Below, in pieces: positions 45,143 to 55,262 of a stretch of DNA of 64,000 nucleotides (its first letter is position 1; each line of letters opens with the position of its first letter). The DNA lies in NCBI GenBank assembly GCA_010093685.1, contig MU006231.1, forward strand, positions 978,428 to 1,042,427, read 5' to 3'. The notes beneath the pieces are model-generated. The model saw only the letters and a list, made by a program, of their open reading frames with translations. It was not told the DNA's origin and searched no databases. A program made the translations under genes and the position numbers. This DNA comes from Ophiobolus disseminans. Taxonomy: Eukaryota > Ascomycota > Dothideomycetes > Pleosporales > Phaeosphaeriaceae.

Positions 45143-45207
45143 ACCACCGAGCCAACCAACCCACCGAGCCAACCAACCCACCGAGCCAACCAACCCACCG
45201 AGCCGGC
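45143..45207. repeat. 17-bp tandem repeat, about 3.8 copies
   Basis: The unit CCACCGAGCCAACCAAC repeats head to tail three to four times; the last copy diverges to CCGGCC. It is followed by a T9 run and a poly-A-containing stretch. On the minus strand it is part of an open frame with GWLARWVGWLGG-type repeats, which I take as fortuitous. Confidence 0.8.
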
Positions 45208-45208
45208 C

Positions 45209-45745
45209 ACTTTTTTTTTACACCAAAAAAGGCCCTTTCTTGACACTACTATCTCAATAACAACACGTATACCTAGGCCAAAGAATGGCAAGCGTCTTCC
45301 TCACAAGCCGCGTAATCCTTCTAGATGGGGGTACACTCAAGCTGAACAGGACGCTGCTCGCAGCACTGCTACTCCAGCTTCATCACAGGCACCAGCCAAG
45401 CGCCGCCGTGTTACAAAGACGAAGATCACTCAGATCACGGAGGAAGAGATAGTAGAGGATTCTCAGCCAACCGGTTCCCTCAATGCTGCTACAGTGAAGC
45501 TGTTCATGACAGCGCTGCAAAATGAGATGGGCCCCATGCAGGCACAGGTTGAGGCGTTGCAGAAGCGGCTTGATCGCGACATTGATGACATTGATGACAA
45601 TGAGAGCAAGGAGGATGAGGAGGAGATTCGATCATCTGATGAGGAGTCCCAATCCCCAAAGCGTGCACAGCTTACCCAGCCAGATTATGGCACTCGTGGC
45701 AAGACTCCTGCAGCAAAACAGGGCACCTTTAGGGCGACCTTTTGA
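45209..45745 (+). pseudogene. Fragment of a repeat-type ORF with coiled coil
   Basis: One frame reads from about 45209 through PKNGKRLPHKPRNPSRWGYT, a Lys/Arg/Thr-rich part (PAKRRRVTKTKITQITEEE) and a coiled-coil segment (TALQNEMGPMQAQVEALQKR), then an acidic stretch (DDIDDIDDNESKEDEEE), and stops at 45745. There is no convincing start codon at the beginning of the frame. The tandem repeat beside it and the lack of neighbours of this type suggest a remnant of a transposon-encoded protein. No family assigned. Confidence 0.35.
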
Positions 45746-45867
45746 ACTTGATTATGCAAGGATCAAGCGGCCGGAAGATGTCAGTATCCTGCGTTGAAAA
45801 GTTACTAGCAGGGTGCTACCCGGCGCTAAAATTTTGACCAGACCGAATAACTTTTTGACCCGACCGT

Positions 45868-46614
45868 TTAGCCTTTGCCTAAACTTACAACCTCCACATT
45901 CTTCTCATTTCTCCCTGTCCCTGAATCATTACTCTTCAAAAAGCAATTGTATGGCATGACTCCACTTTCCGTCATCGCTTTGCTCTGGTTCCGCCATTCC
46001 GGTATGAAACCACCGCCGACACAACTCCTATCCTGAACTCTTTTGTGCCCGTTGTACATGATACATGCTTCCATACAGTCACTCGCGCTCCCGGCACTTG
46101 TTGCAAATAGCTCATCGTTCAGCCAACCGGTCGCGCAGTACGTCTTATACTGCGCTGCGAAGAACTGAGACGTCGACTTGAAAGACCGTTGGGTCGTGGG
46201 TCGTGTGCAACCCGTTGTTGGCACCGAAATTGTGCGCGCGAAGACAGTGCTGGGCGGTGTAGATGTAGACGTAGGTGTAGGTGTACTAGCGTTTGCAAGC
46301 GGGCAATGGTCTTCAATGGTCCGAGAAATGTTTCCACTGCGATTTTTGGCGATGATTTCGCCAAGGAAGCCACCGATCGTGCCGGCTAAGAGCGCGATAC
46401 AAAGTGCGTACACAAGGAGGTATGGCCAGCGGAGAAATTTAGACGTCGGTTTCGCGGGAGCCTGTATTCGGTCTTCATTGACGGGTAGGTTTTCGTTCCA
46501 CGGTATTTGGTCGACGGTGTTGTCACTGGTTGAGGGCGACTCAGTAACGGAGTAGATGTAAGTTGATGAGTTTTCGGGTTTAGGGACTGGCTCAAGGGGG
46601 CATTCGCTATGCAT
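45868..46614 (-). CDS. Single-pass membrane protein with Cys-rich ectodomain, paralogue 1
   Basis: Single exon, 248 residues from the ATG of MHSECPLEPVPKPEN, chosen by comparison with the neighbour; the frame is open to 46770. An N-terminal cytoplasmic segment of about 85 residues is followed by one transmembrane helix (WPYLLVYALCIALLAGTIGGFLGEII), a Thr/Pro/Ser stalk and a Cys-rich ectodomain. The ectodomain shares the order C-x-TGWLND, SASDCMEACIMYN, RSCVGGGFIPEWRNQS and PYNCFLKSN with the next gene. The protein ends VEVVSLGKG, lacking the CLDGQC end of the paralogue. The SDCxEAC pattern resembles PAN/apple-type domains; function unknown. Confidence 0.72.
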   Translation of the reverse strand: MHSECPLEPVPKPENSSTYIYSVTESPSTSDNTVDQIPWNENLPVNEDRIQAPAKPTSKFLRWPYLLVYALCIALLAGTIGGFLGEIIAKNRSGNISRTIEDHCPLANASTPTPTSTSTPPSTVFARTISVPTTGCTRPTTQRSFKSTSQFFAAQYKTYCATGWLNDELFATSAGSASDCMEACIMYNGHKRVQDRSCVGGGFIPEWRNQSKAMTESGVMPYNCFLKSNDSGTGRNEKNVEVVSLGKG

Positions 46615-46926
46615 TTCTGCATTAACAGTGAAATGATCAGGATGAACGTGAAAGATGCAGAAGAAAGCAGTGTTGTGTTGGAGGCGCGAGATGCTCTCGG
46701 GACTAATGGATAGCCGCGCAACCCACGATAGGTCGTGCGTCAAAAGATGGCCAAAATCAAGGAAATTCAAATTGGGATATGCGCAAAAGAAAAGAAATGT
46801 CTAATTATGCGTTGAGCATCGAAGGGTATATGATAACATGACCGGTACGATGGAAGAAGGACAGTCGGCAACCGTTAGTGTTCACCTTTTCGCCAAATCG
46901 CGGTACAACATCAGGTACAGTCGTCT
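46615..46926. other. Spacer between the two paralogues
   Basis: About 310 bp, promoter of paralogue 1; nothing else seen. Confidence 0.45.
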
Positions 46927-47754
46927 CTAGGAACTGCCAATGCCGTTGCACTGCCCGTCCAGACACAAAGATACCACCTCGGTTCCAAAGTCGGCTCTGT
47001 CATTCGGCACGATGTTCTTATTGCTGCTCATCATGTAACAATTGAACGGCGCTCCCTTCTGCTCTCTCGCTCCGGTTGTTTGATTCGTCCAGTCCGGGAT
47101 GAAGCCTGCACCGACGCATCTTCTTTCACTGGCTGGGCGGTTTACAGCGTAGGAGTTGTACTTGAGGCATGCTTCGACGCAGTCGGATGGCGAGAGTGTC
47201 CATAAGCCGAGTATGCCATCATTTCCCAACCACCCCGAGTTACAAATTGTAGTGTAGTTGCCCTTCAAATATGTAGTTTGTTTCGCGATTCTGCGACGCT
47301 CCTTGGAGCTGGGCCAGTCACAACCGGTGTCTGGGGTCAAGATGGTACCAATTGCATTTGCGGGTGCGCCTGGTGGTGGTGTTGTTGCAGCCGAAGTGGA
47401 GTTTGGACAAGATGATGGCGACGGTGAAGCTTCTTGGGAGCTGTTCAACGTAGAATCTGATGATCCTGATGCACGACCTTTCTGAATTGCCTGGCCAATG
47501 AGGCCTCCAACCAGTCCAGCAATGATAGCGATGAAGAGTCCGATCAATGCGATGACCCACCACCGCATCCAACCTTTGCGGCCTGTTGTTACTGTTGGCA
47601 CATGATGACTCTCTGTTGCAGACGAGTAGTAGCCTTTCGTCGAAGGAAGGACCTCGGCCGCTGTCTGGTCGGGAAGAGCGTAGGCGTAGGACTGCTCCTG
47701 GTAATTCACTTCGGGTAGGTCTGAGCTGGCATTGTCCCGGTATGGCGATGCCAT
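46927..47754 (-). CDS. Single-pass membrane protein with Cys-rich ectodomain, paralogue 2
   Basis: Single exon, 275 residues. The cytoplasmic N-terminus (about 65 residues, Tyr/Ser-rich) precedes one helix (WWVIALIGLFIAIIAGLVGGLIGQAI), a Ser/Thr/Pro stalk and an ectodomain with CDWPSSKERR, CNSGWLGND, SPSDCVEACLKYN, RRCVGAGFIPDWTNQ, FNCYMMSSN and a final EVVSLCLDGQCNGIGSS. Orientation is most likely type II (N-terminus inside), since there is no signal peptide and ectodomain glycosylation sites (NYT, NQT) lie after the helix. It is a tandem duplicate of the preceding gene, in the same direction. I know no function; surface sensing or wall interaction is a guess. Confidence 0.78.
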   Translation of the reverse strand: MASPYRDNASSDLPEVNYQEQSYAYALPDQTAAEVLPSTKGYYSSATESHHVPTVTTGRKGWMRWWVIALIGLFIAIIAGLVGGLIGQAIQKGRASGSSDSTLNSSQEASPSPSSCPNSTSAATTPPPGAPANAIGTILTPDTGCDWPSSKERRRIAKQTTYLKGNYTTICNSGWLGNDGILGLWTLSPSDCVEACLKYNSYAVNRPASERRCVGAGFIPDWTNQTTGAREQKGAPFNCYMMSSNKNIVPNDRADFGTEVVSLCLDGQCNGIGSS

Positions 47755-48539
47755 GGTGTTCTCTTCGGGAAGAGAGGTGAGAAAGGAGAAGAGTCAGAGA
47801 GTGAGAAAGCGGGACAAAGAAGAACTCAATGCTGCCTCAGTGCATAGCCTCGTCTCAGCATTCCGAGGCTGCATGCTTTAATAGGCTGACTGTAAAAAGG
47901 GTCGAGCGGGGCGAAGATGTAGCCAATCGTTGGAAGTTCAGGCACACCTTTAGTCAGACTGGTAAAACGCTACGCACATTGGCCAATGCAATCCGAGGCC
48001 CAAGTGAGACGTCTCTTAGCTCTCCTGTATTCTGATGGCCGCTGCATGTGTGGCATGCGTCCAAACAGGGAACCATACCTAGGTATATTCGATCACCAGA
48101 TGTTTTTAGCTGAGTTGAGGGACAAAGAGGCCCCAATCTTGCGTGATGATGCGGATACAGCCCTGCTGACGGGCGAAGGTCGGCGACGCCGATGTGTGGC
48201 ACAGTACGGCGCCCCAGGTGAGCAATTCTCAAGCAAGGAAAGACATGAAACATCACACGAACGTGGGGGCCAAGACACTCGAGGTCTGGAGCAAGAACAG
48301 ACGCTGCGAACGTAACGCAAGCGTGGGTAAGATGGAGTAGAAGCCGGGAGTATGTCGAAGTGTAGAGGTCAGGGTTGAATGTTGGAGGAGCAATGACGTG
48401 TAGCGTGTCCTTGGTTGCCCTGTGCAACGACCAGTCGCAAACACCCACCATGTCAAGTACATTCTCGAGCGCCATCCACTCCTAAACGATCTCAGACAAT
48501 AGAACTCCCACCAAAACTCTACAGACAATATCAGCCACA
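47755..48539. other. Intergenic, no gene recognised
   Basis: About 785 bp between divergent genes. A long minus-strand frame (47954-48475) has no domain or signal and overlaps a similarly long plus-strand frame, so neither is called. Confidence 0.45.
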
Positions 48540-48991
48540 ATGTCCGCCAACGTGCTCAGCGCCCGCGATACCAATGTACAGCTCAAGCATACGGCATCTC
48601 CTGAGAACGATGAGCCCAAGAGCCTCGAATATCACCGCCAAGTTCTGCAGTCGCGCATGAACGAGGAGCCGTAAGTATGCTAAGATTAGTGGGTGTTTAG
48701 CGCAAAACTGAGCAATGTGCAGGACTCAGCAGTATGTTTCACCTTCGGATGAGATCATGTCACCAGCCACGCAGAAACTGCAAGCCTTCAAGACCAAGCA
48801 CGCCATGAAGAAGTGAGTGGTTCTCCTACACGTGAAATTGACGCAGAAACTGACCAGCGTCCAGGTCGAAGCCACAGACTCTGTTTAAGAAGACGAGCTC
48901 TAAGAACTTCGAGTCGGCCAAGGGCACCGCCATGTTCGCCGACATGCCCAAAAAGGCCACACCCGAGGACGAACAGGCGGAGGAGGCGTAG
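48540..48991 (+). CDS. SPO12: SPO12-family mitotic-exit regulator
   Basis: Three exons: 48540-48670, 48723-48812 and 48865-48991, total 348 nt and 115 residues. The conserved segment spans the exon junctions: YVSPSDEIMSPATQKLQAFK, then TKHAMKKSKPQTLFKKTSSK. This matches the Spo12 box, in which SP sites precede K-rich KPQTLF. Yeast Spo12 and Bns1 act in the FEAR network that releases Cdc14 from the nucleolus in anaphase; fission-yeast Wis3 belongs here too. The remainder is hydrophilic and disordered. Short length is normal for the family. Confidence 0.75.
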
Positions 48992-49266
48992 AAGGACATG
49001 CTATGATGGAGGACCAGGCGTTTGTCGGGACGGTTATACCCTGAACATGGTCTGATGGTTTGATCAATTCTGGGAGTATGGCCGTCACAAGGGTTCTTAA
49101 TCAATGTGGGTTGGGTTTGGAGTTTAGGTGCTTGAATCATCAATGAATACGACTTCGCTGGCTAGTCTACATATTGGGGTGGCTTGCTAATCGATTGTTT
49201 GGTTGGGAAATATCGCCAAGCCCAGGCTTGCACCTTCGTACACACATATGTCGGCTCTCCTTCTCC

Positions 49267-50167
49267 ATGACTTCGACGTCCACCGATCAAGAGTCTCTTA
49301 AGAGTGAGATAGCGGACCTCGAGAGGCGTCTCCGTGATGCGAAAGCGCAACTGAATGAGGGCAGCATTGCGCCAGCATCTGCAGCACGTGCGAATGATGC
49401 GGGTTCGTTGTCGCAATCGTCTCATGTACCATCAGATAACTAACAGCAATGCAGCGCTCCATGCTCTACTGCTCCTTGCAGACTCGGCTCTACCCCTGGG
49501 CTCGTTCGCCTTTAGTAGCGGGCTAGAGTCGTATCTTGCGCACCACAAGCCACGGCCGCCATCGGCGTCGCAGATGCCCAACTTGCACACCTTCCTCCGC
49601 CTTTCGCTCTCGACCCTCGCAAGCACTGCGCTTCCATATGTCTTCGCTGGGTACAGGTCGCCATGGAACATCGAGACGCTGGACAATGACTTTGACGCGA
49701 GCACGCCATGCACGGTAGCGCGGCGGGCGAGCGTGGCACAAGGACGGGCGCTGCTCGCTGTGTGGGACCGCAGCTTCAAGCCACAGTATAACATCACCAC
49801 CACAAGCGCTATCGAGGCTCTCGCGGCATTCTCATCCGCGCTCCGCACATCAGAGCACCTCAACGCGCATCTCGCACCGCTCTGGGGCCTTGTCACCAAG
49901 ATCCTGTCCGTCCCGCTGCACGACGCTGCCTACCTGTTCCTGTTTTCGCATGCGCGAACCGTAATAAGTGCCGCTGTTCGTGCGAGCGTGATGGGACCGT
50001 ATCAAGCGCAAGCCGTCTTGGCCAGCACGGAGCTACAGGACAGGATACGGGGCCTGGTAGATGAGGGCTGGAACCGGCCAGTAGAAGATGCTGGGCAAAG
50101 CGTGCCAGTTATGGATCTATGGGTTGGCCGTCATGAGAAGCTGTATAGCCGAATATTCAATTCGTGA
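49267..50167 (+). CDS. ureF: Urease accessory protein UreF
   Basis: Two exons fit best: 49267-49402 and 49455-50167, total 849 nt and 282 residues. The N-terminus (MTSTSTDQESLKSEIADLER, RLRDAKAQLNEG) is a short coiled coil of the type I recall from fungal UreF. The UreF domain starts ALHALLLLADSALPLGSFAF, SSGLESYLAHHK and continues with LPYVFAGYRSP, SHARTVISAAVRASVMGPYQ and ends near WVGRHEKLYSRIF. With UreD and UreG it loads nickel into urease. The donor (GTTCGT) is weak; GTGCGA at 49388 is an alternative that changes three to five residues. Downstream frame is certain, the junction is not. Confidence 0.85.
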
Positions 50168-50524
50168 GCAATACGACCAACGCCAATAACTTTTCCCCAG
50201 TGCGCTTGTGAGTTCGACGCCACGACTTCAGAGCAATGTCTCTCCATCACGGCTGCGACATGGTACGCTGGGAACTATCGATTGTTTGGGGAGAGATGTG
50301 CCACCAAGACACCGGGAATTGACAACTGACGATTTTGTGTCCAATCGTTGGCCCATTTGTGACCTCGGGCACTTTTGATACGCCTTCGGGACGTTAGGGC
50401 TGACGGCGTCCACCTGACCCCCACCGTGCCGGGTTGCCAAGCTTCATCTCACAAGGCAACAATAAAGAACCCGTCTCATTCTTTACTGTGCATGCACACG
50501 GTCGACTGAACGCAGCAAGCCCAA
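50168..50524. other. Intergenic, no gene recognised
   Basis: About 360 bp with no coding signal; promoter of the SGNH hydrolase gene expected here. Confidence 0.5.
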
Positions 50525-51703
50525 ATGCTTTCCAGCACTTACAGCGAAGTCGCTTTGGCACTCTCCTTGACCCCCGCATACGCCGGGCAGGTACCTCTCA
50601 GCACTCCCGCCCCATTTCCATGGCTTCGCAGGTTCGCATCCATAGGTGACTCTTACTCCGCTGGAATCGGCTCAGGAGACCGACTTGACTGGTCGTGTTC
50701 TCGTTATGCATCTTCGTATCCTAACATCTTACACACCTCGCTGCTTGGGGCAGATGCAAGTCGTACACATCAGTTCCTGGCATGCTCTGGCGCTACTAGC
50801 GCTGAGATATTGGAGAAACAAATACCTGCATTGTCTGATGGACTCGATTTACTGACCATCTCCGCTGGTGGCAACGACATTGGACTCTCACCTATCCTCA
50901 GCAACTGCGTCTACCAATTCTATGCCTCTGGCGAAGATGCGTGCCAGACGTCAATGCAGGAAGCAAAGGATCGCATCGCTAACGAGACACAACTCTACCA
51001 CGACGTGACCAAGCTCATTGAAGCTGCAAGACTTAAAATGAATTCTGAGTATGGTATCATATACTATACCGGCTACGCGACTTTCTTCGGCACCGATGAC
51101 GAGTTATGCGACAATGTGACCTGGGCTGTCTGGCGCAACATCGAACGTAACAAGCAGTACCTAAAACTCTCGATGCGGAAGGAGTTGAATGACATGGTCC
51201 GATCTGTCAACGCCATCATCCGCAAAGCAGTCTTGGCTACAGGACGCGGTGTGCGCTTCGTCGACTTCGATCCCCGCATCGAAGCAGCGCGGGGCCGCTA
51301 CTGTGAAGCTAATATCAAAGAACCTAATCCAAACCGTCCGGATCTTGCCTTCTACGAATGGGATACCGTAGACCAAGGCGAGAACCGCACTGCGTTACAA
51401 AACTACACAGGGGACGGTGTGCCGAGGGGCAGCTTTGAGGAAGAAATCGCGGAGGAGATCAACAAGACGTTGCAAGAACATCCAGCGTGGAGTTTTGATC
51501 CCGAAAAGGGCTTCGTGAACAGAACAAAGGATAGTGTGACCCAGGAAGGCATTGTTGGAGATACAATTCACTGGTTGATACCAGATAGCTACAAGAGGGT
51601 GTTTCATTTGAGGCCTGGAGGACACAGGGTCGTTGCGAGGATGGTGTTTGAGGACCTGGAGAGTCTTGAGAAGGACAAGGTTGGAGAGGCGATGGAGCTG
51701 TGA
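50525..51703 (+). CDS. Secreted SGNH (GDSL-like) hydrolase
   Basis: Single exon, 392 residues. A weak signal peptide (MLSSTYSEVALALSLTPAYA) is followed by FASIGDSYSAGIGSGDRLDW (block I, nucleophile Ser in GDSYSAG), FLACSGATSAEIL (block II Gly), LLTISAGGNDIGLS (block III Asn) and HLRPGGHRVVA (block V with catalytic His). Several NxS/T sites fit secretion. Fungal members hydrolyse lipids, acetylated polysaccharides or phospholipids; the insertion between blocks III and V (about 200 residues) is long for the minimal fold. Substrate unknown. Confidence 0.85.
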   Translation: MLSSTYSEVALALSLTPAYAGQVPLSTPAPFPWLRRFASIGDSYSAGIGSGDRLDWSCSRYASSYPNILHTSLLGADASRTHQFLACSGATSAEILEKQIPALSDGLDLLTISAGGNDIGLSPILSNCVYQFYASGEDACQTSMQEAKDRIANETQLYHDVTKLIEAARLKMNSEYGIIYYTGYATFFGTDDELCDNVTWAVWRNIERNKQYLKLSMRKELNDMVRSVNAIIRKAVLATGRGVRFVDFDPRIEAARGRYCEANIKEPNPNRPDLAFYEWDTVDQGENRTALQNYTGDGVPRGSFEEEIAEEINKTLQEHPAWSFDPEKGFVNRTKDSVTQEGIVGDTIHWLIPDSYKRVFHLRPGGHRVVARMVFEDLESLEKDKVGEAMEL

Positions 51704-51984
51704 GCTCCTTCGCCACATCAAAACGTCCCCGAATCGCTACCGTCTCGATTCACTACGCGTTGTATCTCCATGTCATAATGACAGACAACAAGCGCCACGG
51801 TTATTTTCCGCCTTTTGACATGAGCGCTCACTTGCGCCCTTACTGAACCATGGTTCGCACTAGCTTCACTTTCGACTCATCTCAATGTTGAAATTTCATA
51901 GGTTACATCTCAGCACCCCACCAACATCTACCGTTAAACCAACATCATATTACTTCATTCAAAATCTGGGTTGCTTCACCCATC

Positions 51985-52686
51985 ATGCCAAGAAAGAAAG
52001 CCCACACAATCAACCGGCTAAAAAAACCACTTTCCGAATCTGAACACGGCACCATATTCTTCTACATGCCCAACGTCAAACCATACGGCGTATTCTGCCA
52101 ATGTTACCCCAGTTCCATCGAAATACCGACGACATCACTGCACTTCCTCACCACAGATTCCCCACCTTCCACAAGCAAACTAACATCATCTCACATTCTA
52201 GCATCCTACGCGCCAACCCTAACACTAACCTGCGCCGAACAATCCTACATGTTCAGCAAAGCCCTGTACTTCCACGACACCGATATGTGCCGCCGCATCC
52301 TCGCCTCCAGCGACGCGAAGGAACAAAAGAAGCTTGGCCAACGCATCGCCAGTTGCTCGCAAGACCACTGGGACGTCGTAAAAAGCCGCATCTGTAAAGT
52401 CAGCAACTGGTACAAGTTCACGGACCCAAGGAATAAGTGTATGAAAGACATTTTGCTGGGTACGGGGAAAAGGGACTTGGCGGAGGCAGCGAGGAGGGAT
52501 CGTGTGTGGGGGATTAGGTATAATGAGGGGGAGGCGGAGAGCTTCAGGGGGTTGTGGGGAGAGAATTTGTTGGGGAATGCGGTGATGTGTGCGAGGGAGA
52601 GGATTAGGGGGTTTGAGGAGGGGAGGGAGGAATGGGATAGAATTGCGCTGGGGGAGTGGGATGGTGAGGTTGACAAGGATGTGTAA
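51985..52686 (+). CDS. NADAR-domain protein (YbiA/DUF1768)
   Basis: Single exon, 233 residues. The domain covers most of the protein: FFYMPNVKPYGVFCQCYPSS, CAEQSYMFSKALYFHDTDMC with the family Glu and the KA pair, GQRIASCSQDHWDVVKSRIC, MKDILLGTGKRDLAEAARRD, and WGENLLGNAVMCARERIR. NADAR (NAD/ADP-ribose-associated) enzymes include bacterial YbiA, which hydrolyses damaged riboflavin intermediates, and DarT-reversing ADP-ribosylglycosidases. Fungal roles are not established. The N-terminus (MPRKKAHTINRLKKP) is basic. Confidence 0.88.
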   Translation: MPRKKAHTINRLKKPLSESEHGTIFFYMPNVKPYGVFCQCYPSSIEIPTTSLHFLTTDSPPSTSKLTSSHILASYAPTLTLTCAEQSYMFSKALYFHDTDMCRRILASSDAKEQKKLGQRIASCSQDHWDVVKSRICKVSNWYKFTDPRNKCMKDILLGTGKRDLAEAARRDRVWGIRYNEGEAESFRGLWGENLLGNAVMCARERIRGFEEGREEWDRIALGEWDGEVDKDV

Positions 52687-53081
52687 TCATAGAGATTGCT
52701 GCGTTATATGGCTTGGGAGTTCCCGGGTCGACATGTACGAAGGAGTTCGTATTTGGTGATGCACTGATAAGTGCTATACGCCAAAGAACGTACCATCAGG
52801 ATTCTAATGCAAAGGCCATTTATCCTTGCAACATCGTAAAGATGTAAAAAGACTTGAACAATAACGTAAAGCTACCTAGGTAGACATGACATGGTGATAA
52901 TTATCGCAACATGTAATTAGTAGCGTATTATTTTGATTTTAACGGTGGATCCCTAATTTTTTTTGGAGATTGGTAAGACTTGGGATGGCCTTTATAAGTA
53001 TTTTATTCTAGGTACAAAGGTTGTTTGATTTAATTGACATCAATCAACCGATACCTAGGTACATTAAGCTGGTTGCACCGT
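52687..53081. other. AT-rich convergent intergenic interval
   Basis: About 395 bp, noticeably AT-rich from 52840 to 53040 with CCTAGGTA words at 52874 and 53052. No gene. Confidence 0.5.
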
Positions 53082-54737
53082 TTACCCACGAGAGGCTAGC
53101 CCTTCACGAAACCTCACTTGCCCGGACGAGCCCTCATGACTCTTCCCTCCGAGCTCTTCGTACTCCTTCTCGAAGAAGAACTGGTCGTCCCCAAATGCCG
53201 GCTTAAGCTCATCAAACCACGTCGCACGCGCATCGAACGCCGCAAAAAAGACACGGCTGGTCCAGCTAGGCACTCGGGCTTGCAGGAACTTGAGCACGAA
53301 AACACGCTGGCCGTACATTTCTTCTATCCCGAGTACGGCTACCTTTCCAGCTGAGTATGACATTGAGGGTCCGCGGACAGTGCGACAAAGCCCGCTGACC
53401 TGTTGGTACGCTTTGGTGAAGATTTCGTACGCTTCTGAGAAAGGCACGGAGAAGTAGTCGCGCGGTCCAGTGTCGCGCTCGACGAACCTTTCGCGGTATT
53501 TGTTAGCATGTACTCAAACATATTTCCTGAAATGCGACTGCCTCACATGTAGTATGGGACTATGCCGAGCGCCACTTGCTCGCGCCACATGTCTCTCCAC
53601 AAATCGGCGGAGTCATTGACGTGTCTGATCAGCGGAGCTTGTGACCTGATCTGAGCACCAGTCATACGTATTAGACGTACTGCTTCTCGCGCCACCCGAG
53701 TCTGTAGTTCTCGAGGATGGCTGACGTGCGCTTGGATCGACACTTGTTTCCCAGCCTTGTGAACGTCGTCGAACAGTTTGAGAAGATCTTTGGCATCAGC
53801 GTCGGATGTATATCGCATTGGCCAGTACCCAAGAGATTTCGTGCCGATGCGAATCGTCTTCAGGTGTGCGGTCTTGCTGCTGTCTAACAGCGGTCTGATG
53901 TATTTTGCTAATACGGCTGCTGACATCACTATTGGATCACCACCTGTCAGAAGGATGTCGCTGACTTGGGGATAACGGGAGATGTAGTCAGGTAGGAGCT
54001 GTGTGTCGCTAGATTTGAACTGCTGTGTAGATCCAACTGATGTGAACTGAGCCCACCGGAAGCAGTAAGTACAATACGAGTGGCAAAATTGGCCCTGATC
54101 AAATCCAGTCAGTCCAGTCTCTTCATAATTAAGGCTTAGGTTGTTCTACCTCCATGGGAAAGAAAAGTACAGTCTCTCTGTACTTGTGCTGCAACCCGGA
54201 CACGGGCTTGCCGTCCATCTTAGGTACGTTCTCTTCTTTCTGACGTGCAGGATGGGCGTTCAGTGTTCCTCTTATCTGCTCTGCTGTATTTCGAACTTGA
54301 ACACGTGAGCTTTCTGGTCTTGAAAGTATTGCGAGCATTGTTTGTAGGTGGTCTGCTGAGAGCATCTCAGGTTGTGGAAATACAAGCTTGAATATTGGAT
54401 CGTTTGGTACTACCGCCCTGCTTATAGTCAAATACATAACTACTGAAACTTCAAGAGTGCGCGGTTACCAGTCAATAAGGTTCTCTAAAACATAGTTGTT
54501 AACTCGCATAGGGAAAATTGCTGCGGATGCGATGTATTGCTTGGAATCAAGTTGCGGTGCGAAGGTTTTGAATATGCTCTCGATTTTACTTCTTGTGTAG
54601 AGGCGGAGAGTTGTTGCATCGTAGTTGAACGCAGTTCGAGACGAGACAGTGGGCGCTGTTGTGTGTTGATGTCTCGAGCTCCTCCAGCCCATGCGAACAA
54701 GGTATCTCCAACTCTTTTGTCTGTCGATCATAGTCAT
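53082..54737 (-). CDS. KamA-family radical-SAM aminomutase (lysine 2,3-aminomutase-like)
   Basis: Four exons: 54737-54469, 54417-54150, 54094-53547 and 53487-53082, total 1491 nt and 496 residues. The N-terminal part carries LIDWAVVPNDPIFKLVFPQP, typical of KamA proteins. The radical-SAM cluster motif is GQFCHSYCTYCFRW (CxxxCxxC), at the start of exon 3. It is followed by DILLTGGDPIVMSAAVLAKY, IRIGTKSLGYWPMRY and QAHVSHPRELQ. These enzymes need a 4Fe-4S cluster, SAM and PLP to move an alpha-amino group to the beta position. The family is mainly bacterial with scattered fungal members, so old transfer is plausible. The PLP Lys region near the C-terminus is not obvious to me. Start codon and presequence are uncertain. 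Confidence 0.88.
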
Positions 54738-55262
54738 AGCCTAGTCTCAAGTTCCCGAAATTACTCAGTATTTTTTCCACTTCTCCCTTTCGTGTGTCGG
54801 TTTTGGATGAAGTGAAGTCATTGCCACCAAATCAGTAATTGCAGCCTTGTAGGTGGATTCGAACAGGCCAACGCACGCACAGGGTGCATGATTTCAACCG
54901 GTCTTGCCCATGCGATGACGGCAGTTGCTCCCATGCCGCCTGCCCTTCTTAATGGTGAATCAGCAGACGTTACATAACAAGAGGAGCTCGATCCGGCTTG
55001 CAGCCTCGCGATTTGACTGCCCCGCCTGACACGACCCCCTCACTTGATAGTATTTGCCAACTTGGCAAGATAAGATGCCACCACTTTCGTTTGGGACCAC
55101 ATTCGTGGGGTTCCCCAGAGCTTTGCTGATTCGTGGGAATCGCTAAGCCATCGCGGGCAGCATGCTGTTGGCTTCACCGGAAACGCCATAGACCGCAGTC
55201 GTCATTAACGCAGAGCCGCGGTCATTGATGGGGTTCCAGCAATTTATCAGCGTACGTCCTGG
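54738..55262. promoter_or_regulatory. Shared divergent promoter of the KamA-like and oxygenase genes
   Basis: About 525-600 bp separate the two divergent starts, so the genes may have been co-regulated. No clear TATA box or named operator was found. Confidence 0.4.

Noticed and set aside
47954..48475. 173-codon minus-strand frame between surface paralogue 2 and SPO12
   Set aside because: No domain, signal or splice context; a comparable plus-strand frame overlaps it.
54850..54905. Possible tRNA T-loop (GGATTCGAAC on the plus strand, tRNA on the minus)
   Set aside because: The five bases on either side of the loop do not pair and no anticodon stem was found.
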